Origin: JACVRW01 sp963808775
GTDB taxonomy: Bacteria > Actinomycetota > Thermoleophilia > Solirubrobacterales > Thermoleophilaceae
Direction: 5' to 3'
NCBI GenBank assembly: GCA_963808775.1
Contig: CAWEGR010000007.1
Location: forward strand, 248,001-312,000
DNA length: 64,000 bases
The notes below the pieces were generated by a model, which was not told the origin of the DNA, did no database searches, and saw nothing but the letters and a program-made list of their open reading frames with translations. Numbering within the stretch: the first letter of the stretch is position 1; every line of letters begins with the position of its first letter. The position numbers were made by a program, and so were the translations under genes. This document shows, in pieces, positions 58,659 through 64,000 of this stretch.

Positions 58659-61600
58659 GTGACTCGCCACCGGCCCGTCGACAGCGCCCAGTCGTTCCCC
58701 GAGCTCGAGGAGCAGGTGCTCGAGCGCTGGCGCGAGCGGGACGTGTTCCACGAGTCGATGCGCCGCCGCGAGGGCTCGCCGCCCTTCGTCTTCTACGAGG
58801 GCCCGCCCACGGCGAACGGACGGCCCGGCTCGCACCACGTCCTCGCGCGCATCTACAAGGACGTCTTCCCGCGCTTCAAGACGATGCGCGGCTTCCACGT
58901 GCACCGCAAGGGCGGCTGGGACTGCCACGGCCTGCCCGTCGAGCTCGAGATCGAGAGGGAGCTCGGCTTCAAGACGAAGGACGACATCGAGCGCTACGGG
59001 GTGGCCGAGTTCAACGCGAAATGCCGCGAGTCGGTGCTGCGCTACATCGACGAGTGGAACGAGCTGACCGAGCGCATCGGCCACTGGATCGACACGGACG
59101 ACGCCTACTACACGCTCGACAACACCTATGTCGAGTCGGTCTGGTGGTCGCTCAAGGAGGTCTGGAAGCAGGGCCTCCTCACCGAGGGCCACAAGGTCGT
59201 GCCGTACTGCCCGCGCTGCGGCACGGCGCTCTCCTCGCACGAGGTCGCGATGGGCTACGAGGACGTGGTCGACCCGTCGGTCTACGTGCGCTTTCCGCTC
59301 CTCGAGGAGCCGGACGTCTCGCTGCTCGCCTGGACGACGATGCCCTGGACGCTGCTGCCGCACGCGGCGATCGCGGTCGACCCCGACGTCACCTACGCGC
59401 GCGTCCGGTACGACGGGGAGCTCCTGATCCTCGCTGAGAGCCTCGTCGAGCGCGTGCTCGGCGAGGACGCGGAGATCGTCGAGCGCTTCCCGGGCTCGGA
59501 CCTGCTCGGCCTCCGCTACGAGCCGCCCTTTCCCTACATCACGGACTACGGCCCCAAGGGGCACACGGTGCTGCCGGGCGACTTCGTCTCCGTCGAGGAC
59601 GGCACGGGCGTCGTCCACACGGGGGCCGCGTTCGGCGAGGACGACTTCAGGCTGGCTGAGGAGAACGGCCTCACGATCCACAACCCGGTGCTTCCGAACG
59701 GCCACTTCGACGACCGCGCGGGGCCCTTCTCGGGGATGTACGTGCGCGACGCCGACCCGGGGATCGTCGAGGCGCTCAAGGAGGCGGGCCGGGTGCTGCG
59801 CGCCGGTGAGGCCGAGCACGCCTACCCCCACTGCTGGCGCTGCGCCACGCCGCTCCTCTACTACGCGAAGACGGGCTGGTACGTGCGCACCACGGAGCGC
59901 CGCGAGGAGCTGCTCGCAGCCAACGAGACGATCGACTGGCACCCGCCGCACATCAAGCACGGGCGCTTCGGCAAGTGGCTCGAGAACAACGTCGACTGGG
60001 CGCTCTCGCGCGAGCGCTACTGGGGGACCCCGCTGCCGATCTGGCGCTGCGGCGAGGGGCACGTGGTCTGCATCGGCTCGCTCGCCGAGATCGAGGAGCG
60101 CGGCGGCACGCCGCCCGAGGACGTGCACCGCCCCTTCGTCGACGAGGTGGTCCTGCGCTGCGAGGAGTGCGGCGGCGAGATGCGCCGCGTGCCCGACCTG
60201 ATCGACGTCTGGTGGGACTCCGGCTGCATGCCGTTCGCGCAGTGGCACGCCCCCTTCGAGAACGAGGAGCTGTTCCGCGACCGCTTCCCGGCGAACTACG
60301 TCTGCGAGGGGCTCGACCAGACGCGCGGCTGGTTCTACTCGCTGCTCGGCGTGTCGGTGCTCCTGTTCGGCCGCTCGTCGTACGAAACCTGTCTCTGCCT
60401 CGGGCTGATCCTCGATCCAGAGGGCCAGAAGATGTCGAAGTCGCGCGGCAACGTGGTGGTGCCCTGGGACGTGCTCGCGACGCACGGCGCGGACGCGTTC
60501 CGCTGGTACTACTTCACCTCGAAGCAGCCCTGGGACGGCTACCGCTTCTCGCTCGAAACGGTCGGCGAGTCCGTGCGGCTGTTCCTCAAGCCGCTCTGGA
60601 ACACGTACGCGTTCTACGTCCTCTACGCGAACGTCAACGACCCGCTCACGGACGGCGTCGAGACCGATCTCGACCGCTGGATCCGCTCGCGGCTCGCCGC
60701 GACGGTCGAGCGCGCGACGGAGCGCATGGAGGACTACGACACGACCTTCGCCGGCCGGGCGATCGCCGAGTTCGTCGACGACCTGTCGAACTGGTACGTG
60801 CGCCTACAGCGCCGCCGCTTCTGGGACGGCGACCGCGTGGCGTTCGAGACGCTGCACGAGTGCCTCGTCACGACCGTCAAGCTGCTCGCGCCGCTGACGC
60901 CGTTCATCGCGGACGAGATCTACGAGAACCTCGACGGCAGCGAGCCCTCGGTGCATCTCTGCGACTGGCCGGAGCCCGGCCCGCGCGACGAGGAGCTCGA
61001 GTGGTCGATGCAGGTCGTTCGCGACGCCGTCGAGCTCGGCCGGGCCGCGCGCGCACACGCGAAGCTGAAGGTACGGCAGCCCCTGCGCGAAGCCGTGGTG
61101 GTGGCGGCGGACCGGGAGCGCGCGGCCATCGAGCGCCTCGAGGTCCTGCTCACCGACGAGCTCAACGTCAAGTCGATCCGCTACGTGTCCGAGGCGGACG
61201 AGCTCGGCCGCTTCGAGCTCAAGCCGAACTACCGCTCGCTCGGCCCGCGCTTCGGCAAGCAGATGCCCCAGGTGGCCGCGGCGGTGGCGGCCCTCGACCC
61301 GGCGCGGCTGCGCGAGGGCGGGCGCGTGGGCATCAACATCGAGGGCGCCGAGCACGAGCTCGAGGCGGATGACGTGCTGATGACGCTGCAGCCGCTCGAC
61401 GGCTACCAGGTCGAGCGCTCCGGCACGCATGCGGTCGCGCTCAACCTCGAGCTCGACGACGAGCTGCGCCGCGAGGCGCTGGCCCGCGAGGTCGTCCACG
61501 CCGTGCAGGCGGCGCGCAAGGAGGCGGGGCTGAACGTGGAGGACCGGATCTCGCTCGCGCTCGGCGGTGACGGCGAGCTGGTCGAGGCGGCGCGGGCGCA

Positions 61601-61718
61601 CGAGGACTACGTCGCGCGCGAGACGCTCGCCACGTCACTCGCGTTCGACGGGGCCGACGGCTCCGTCACGGAGATCGAGGGCCGGCCGCTCTCCATCTCG
61701 GTAGCGCGAAGCGGATAG
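58659..61718 (+). CDS. ileS: Isoleucyl-tRNA synthetase, eukaryote/archaeal-like type
   Basis: 1019 aa. The HIGH motif appears as GSHH in PPTANGRPGSHHVLAR, and KMSKS is present in EGQKMSKSRGN. The CP1 editing domain contains WTTMPWTL and GTGVVHTGAAFGEDD; zinc-binding Cys pairs occur in CPRCG and CEECG. Length, the HVLAR block and the lack of a C-terminal zinc finger fit the type-2 IleRS, which in known bacteria confers mupirocin tolerance. Charges tRNA-Ile. Confidence 0.95.
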   Translation: MTRHRPVDSAQSFPELEEQVLERWRERDVFHESMRRREGSPPFVFYEGPPTANGRPGSHHVLARIYKDVFPRFKTMRGFHVHRKGGWDCHGLPVELEIERELGFKTKDDIERYGVAEFNAKCRESVLRYIDEWNELTERIGHWIDTDDAYYTLDNTYVESVWWSLKEVWKQGLLTEGHKVVPYCPRCGTALSSHEVAMGYEDVVDPSVYVRFPLLEEPDVSLLAWTTMPWTLLPHAAIAVDPDVTYARVRYDGELLILAESLVERVLGEDAEIVERFPGSDLLGLRYEPPFPYITDYGPKGHTVLPGDFVSVEDGTGVVHTGAAFGEDDFRLAEENGLTIHNPVLPNGHFDDRAGPFSGMYVRDADPGIVEALKEAGRVLRAGEAEHAYPHCWRCATPLLYYAKTGWYVRTTERREELLAANETIDWHPPHIKHGRFGKWLENNVDWALSRERYWGTPLPIWRCGEGHVVCIGSLAEIEERGGTPPEDVHRPFVDEVVLRCEECGGEMRRVPDLIDVWWDSGCMPFAQWHAPFENEELFRDRFPANYVCEGLDQTRGWFYSLLGVSVLLFGRSSYETCLCLGLILDPEGQKMSKSRGNVVVPWDVLATHGADAFRWYYFTSKQPWDGYRFSLETVGESVRLFLKPLWNTYAFYVLYANVNDPLTDGVETDLDRWIRSRLAATVERATERMEDYDTTFAGRAIAEFVDDLSNWYVRLQRRRFWDGDRVAFETLHECLVTTVKLLAPLTPFIADEIYENLDGSEPSVHLCDWPEPGPRDEELEWSMQVVRDAVELGRAARAHAKLKVRQPLREAVVVAADRERAAIERLEVLLTDELNVKSIRYVSEADELGRFELKPNYRSLGPRFGKQMPQVAAAVAALDPARLREGGRVGINIEGAEHELEADDVLMTLQPLDGYQVERSGTHAVALNLELDDELRREALAREVVHAVQAARKEAGLNVEDRISLALGGDGELVEAARAHEDYVARETLATSLAFDGADGSVTEIEGRPLSISVARSG

Positions 61719-61728
61719 GCTGCGCGGC

Positions 61729-62136
61729 GTGGGCTGGCCGCCGCCCCTCTTCGAGGACCGCTCGACGGCCGAGCAGATCATCGGCGCGATCGTCATCGCC
61801 ATGATCTTCGGGCTGATCACCGGCCTGGCGCTCGGCTGGAACGGTGTCGCATTCTGGATCCTGGCCGGGCCGATCGCCATCGCGGGCGGCTTCGTCGGCG
61901 GGATGGAGCACCTGACCCCCGGCGACGGCTTCGTCCGCGGCGCGATCGGCGGCCTCGTGTTCGGCTCCTTCACGCTGCTCGGCCTCGAGATCCTCGACAC
62001 CGAGCCGAAGGCCTATCTCGCCGAGCCTCAGGTCGGGTTCGCGATCGCGACCACGGTCATCGGAGCCGTGCTCGGCGCGCTCGGCGCCGCGTACCGGGCG
62101 AGCATCGAGCGCCGCGGCGCCGAGCCCGCCGCCTAG
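61729..62136 (+). CDS. Hypothetical membrane protein
   Basis: 135 aa with about four membrane helices rich in Gly and Ala (IIGAIVIAMIFGLITGLALG, WILAGPIAIAGGFVGG). I do not recognise the family. GTG 61729 lies 10 nt after the ileS stop, with TAGGCT just before. The stop shares CTAG with trxA. Confidence 0.65.
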   Translation: MGWPPPLFEDRSTAEQIIGAIVIAMIFGLITGLALGWNGVAFWILAGPIAIAGGFVGGMEHLTPGDGFVRGAIGGLVFGSFTLLGLEILDTEPKAYLAEPQVGFAIATTVIGAVLGALGAAYRASIERRGAEPAA

Positions 62137-62462
62137 GCGGCCAGCGCCGGCTCGATCTCCTGGACGATCCGGCTCTTCGGCATCGCGCCGATGATCTGGT
62201 GGACCGGCTGGCCGTTCTTGAAGAGCAGGAAGGTCGGCAGCGACATCACGCCGTACTGCGCGGCGGTCTGCGGGTTCTCGTCCGTGTTGAGCTTGACGAT
62301 CGTCAGGTCGTCGCGCTCGCCCGCCAACTCCTCGAGGTGGGGCTGCACGATCCGGCAGGGACCGCACCAGGGCGCCCAGAAGTCGACGAGGACCGGCTTG
62401 TCGGCCTCGAGCACCTCGGCCTGGAAGTTGTTGTCGGTCACGTCGTTGACTGCGCCTGCCAC
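62133..62462 (-). CDS. trxA: Thioredoxin
   Basis: 109 aa. VDFWAPWCGPCR active site, KLNTDENP, and the cis-Pro in MSLPTFLLF. Start GTG 62462 has GGAG six bases upstream. A longer open frame to 62516 is unlikely because the promoter lies inside it. General disulfide reductase of the cytoplasm. Confidence 0.96.
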   Translation of the reverse strand: MAGAVNDVTDNNFQAEVLEADKPVLVDFWAPWCGPCRIVQPHLEELAGERDDLTIVKLNTDENPQTAAQYGVMSLPTFLLFKNGQPVHQIIGAMPKSRIVQEIEPALAA

Positions 62463-62493
62463 GGCTGCTCCTTCTCTCGGTCTCTGAGTCGCT

Positions 62494-63225
62494 TCAAAAA
62501 GTATAGTGACGTGCACGGCGCAGGCGTAACGCCGGAACCTTCCAGACGGCCTCGAGTGCGATGCGGGTGGTCATCTTGGACCTGCCTACCCGTCGCTCGC
62601 GGAACAGTATCGGCACCTCGGTGACCGTGAACCCGGCGCGCACCGCCTGATAGGTGAGCTCGATCTGGAAGCCGTAGCCCTCGGCGCGCACGTGTTCGAG
62701 GTCGATTCCCTCGAGCACCCGGCGGTTGAAGCACTTGAAGCCGCCCGTGAGATCCCGCACCGGCACGCCGAGAAGGATGCGCGCGTAGGCCGAGCCGCCG
62801 CGCGACAGCGCTCGCCGCAGGAGGCCCCAGTTCGTCACACCCCCGCCCGGCACGTAGCGCGAGCCGAGCACGAGGTCGGCGGCGTCCGCGGCCGCGATCA
62901 GGCGCGGCAGGTCGGCCGGATCGTGGGAGAAGTCCGAGTCCATCTCGAGCACGAGGTCCGCCCCGCCGTCGAGGGCGACCGCGAAGCCGGCCAGATAGGC
63001 GCGGCCGAGACCCTCCTTGCGGGAGCGGTGCAGCACCTGGACCGGCTCGAGCTCCTCGGCGAGCCGGTCCGCGATCGCGCCCGTGCCGTCCGGCGAGCCG
63101 TCGTCCACGATCAGGACGGTGTGCGGCAGCCCGGTGGAGGCCAGCTGCGGCAGCACGGCCCGGACGAGCGCCTCGATGTTCTCGGCCTCGTTGTAGGTCG
63201 GCAGGATCAGCCAGGCGCCGGGCAA
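62494..63225 (-). CDS. Polyprenol monophosphomannose synthase (GT2 family)
   Basis: 243 aa. LILPTYNEAENIEALV, IVDDGSPDGTG, MDSDFSHDP (DxD metal motif) and GSRYVPGG are typical of DPM1/Ppm1 catalytic domains. No membrane segment is present. It would transfer mannose from GDP-mannose to polyprenyl phosphate, a donor for PIG-V-type enzymes such as that at 8014. Dolichyl-phosphate glucose synthases are the close alternative. Confidence 0.9.
   Translation of the reverse strand: MPGAWLILPTYNEAENIEALVRAVLPQLASTGLPHTVLIVDDGSPDGTGAIADRLAEELEPVQVLHRSRKEGLGRAYLAGFAVALDGGADLVLEMDSDFSHDPADLPRLIAAADAADLVLGSRYVPGGGVTNWGLLRRALSRGGSAYARILLGVPVRDLTGGFKCFNRRVLEGIDLEHVRAEGYGFQIELTYQAVRAGFTVTEVPILFRERRVGRSKMTTRIALEAVWKVPALRLRRARHYTF
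62500..62505 (-). promoter_or_regulatory. -10 element TATACT for trxA
   Basis: TATACT on the minus strand lies at the end of the mannose-phosphate synthase gene, with a weak TTACGC 18 bp further upstream as a possible -35. It would give trxA a leader of about 35 nt with a GGAG ribosome site, unlike the leaderless genes. Confidence 0.5.
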
Positions 63226-63247
63226 GGGCGCGTACCCTAGCCCGACG

Positions 63248-64000
63248 ATGCGGAACGCGGAGATCGCGGAGGCGTTCGAGGAGCTCGCCAGCCTCTATGA
63301 GCTGGACGGCGCCGTGGTGTACCGCGTCAACGCCTACCGCAACGCCGCAAAGGCGATCCGCGAGGCGGGCGTGTCCGTGGCCGACAAGACCCGCGCCGGC
63401 ACGGTGACCGAGCTCGCGGGAGTCGGCAAGACGATCGAGGAGAAGATCGAGGCGCTGCTCGAGACGGGCTCGATCCCGTCCGCCGACAAGCTGAAGGCGC
63501 GCATCCCCGAGGGCCTGATCGCGGTGACCCGCATCCCCGGGCTCGGGCCAAAGCGCGCGCGGCTCCTGCACGAGCAGCTCGGCGTCTGCTCGCTCGACGA
63601 CCTGAGGCGAGCCGCCGAGGACGGCAGCCTCAAGGACGTCCGCGGCTTCGGCAAGAAGGCGGAGGAGAACGTGCTCGCCGCCCTGGCCGCAGGCGCCGAC
63701 GGCACGCCGCAAGGCGAGGGTCCTGCTCTCGAAGGCGCTCACCGTCGGCGAGGAGCTCGTGGCGGCTCTCAGGGACCACCCGGCCGCGATTCGCGTCGAG
63801 CTCGCGGGCAGCGCGCGACGGCGCGCCGAGACGGTCAAGGATCTCGACATCGTCTGCGCCGCGAGCGACCCGCTCGCCCTGGTCGAGGCGTTCTCGGGCC
63901 TCGGCGCCGTCGACGCCGTGTCCGGAGGCGGCGAGGCCGGCGCGCGCGGGATCACCCATGCGGGCCTCGGGATCGACCTGCGGATCGTTCCGGAGGAGGC
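63248..64000 (+). CDS. polX: PolX-type DNA polymerase/3'-5' exonuclease, N-terminal part (frameshifted, cut by window end)
   Basis: The first 250 residues are present. The helix-hairpin-helix 8-kDa-like domain has VYRVNAYRNAAKAIREA and TELAGVGKTIEEKIEALL, then a second HhH in TRIPGLGPKRARLLHEQLG. The nucleotidyltransferase palm follows with ELAGSARRRAETVKDLDIV, whose Gly-Ser and Asp residues fit the family. A one-base break near 63700 separates HhH from palm. The PHP exonuclease domain lies beyond the window. Base-excision repair is the usual role. Confidence 0.88.
   Translation, partial: MRNAEIAEAFEELASLYELDGAVVYRVNAYRNAAKAIREAGVSVADKTRAGTVTELAGVGKTIEEKIEALLETGSIPSADKLKARIPEGLIAVTRIPGLGPKRARLLHEQLGVCSLDDLRRAAEDGSLKDVRGFGKKAEENVLAALAAGADGTPQGEGPALEGAHRRRGARGGSQGPPGRDSRRARGQRATARRDGQGSRHRLRRERPARPGRGVLGPRRRRRRVRRRRGRRARDHPCGPRDRPADRSGGG

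Noticed and set aside
62463..62516. Longer trxA N-terminus starting at 62516
   Set aside because: The extra residues match no thioredoxin, a good GGAG precedes GTG 62462, and TATACT lies within the extension.

Overview
The window is very GC-rich, gene-dense chromosomal DNA with frequent GTG starts, almost no intergenic space and many four-base gene overlaps (ATGA, GTGA, TGATG). The gene set points to a free-living, heterotrophic, high-GC actinobacterium: a c-di-AMP riboswitch before a cell-wall hydrolase, a SpoIID/LytB protein, PIG-V-like and polyprenol-phosphate-mannose glycosyltransferases, methylmalonyl-CoA epimerase and a eukaryote/archaeal-type IleRS. Class Thermoleophilia (Solirubrobacterales or Gaiellales) is my best guess. 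That is inference, because no rRNA gene is present. I see no insertion sequence, prophage, integrase or CRISPR array.

Layout. 0-9 kb: two-component system, degenerate M28-like membrane protein with a small FlgM-like ORF, thiL, class A PBP, MscS channel and PIG-V-like mannosyltransferase. 9-14 kb: HAD phosphatase, CAAX protease, L,D-transpeptidase, terminator, and an M23/PG-binding hydrolase behind a c-di-AMP riboswitch. 14-19.6 kb: pyrE, then on the minus strand TlpA-like thioredoxin, GNAT, galT, a hypothetical, thiI, tRNA-Arg(CCT) and nudC, with thiI running into the tRNA. 19.7-22.2 kb: a large lineage-type SF2 helicase. 22.2-35.3 kb: sixteen minus-strand genes packed as one unit (hydrolase, rarA, ALDH, siroheme, moaC/moaB, ccmABCD, hemA, hemC, cobA-hemD, SAM hydrolase, birA). 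35.3-41.7 kb: M20 peptidase, DUF1385, ftsH with its own promoter and a leaderless leader peptide, methylmalonyl-CoA epimerase, PAP2 and ychF. 41.7-50 kb: accessory region with an AbiEi/DUF559 protein, a degenerate GGDEF protein, a secreted Cys-rich protein, an MBOAT acyltransferase with three SGNH proteins, a shattered SpoIID gene and an alpha/beta-hydrolase-cyclase fusion. 51-64 kb: acetolactate-synthase-like enzyme plus aldehyde dehydrogenase, a second M23 hydrolase, fumC, a zinc-ribbon/PAS protein, a MerR regulator, MarR, ileS, trxA, a polyprenol-phosphate-mannose synthase and the start of polX.

How genes work together. The haem block makes uroporphyrinogen from glutamyl-tRNA, branches to siroheme, and supplies haem for cytochrome c through Ccm; the moa genes add molybdenum cofactor, so the unit looks like a respiratory-cofactor operon. 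Envelope genes (PBP, L,D-transpeptidase, two M23 hydrolases, SpoIID, MBOAT/SGNH, MscS, mannosyltransferases) form a second theme, tied to c-di-AMP by the riboswitch.

Sequence quality. At least a dozen well-conserved genes carry a single-base frame break with both halves intact, so assembly indels are the likeliest cause. The breaks pile up at 47.8-49.4 kb, where a true pseudogene cannot be excluded. Several genes start at or next to a -10 hexamer, which fits widespread leaderless mRNAs. Three genes (galT, moaC, PAP2) have no usable start except CTG.
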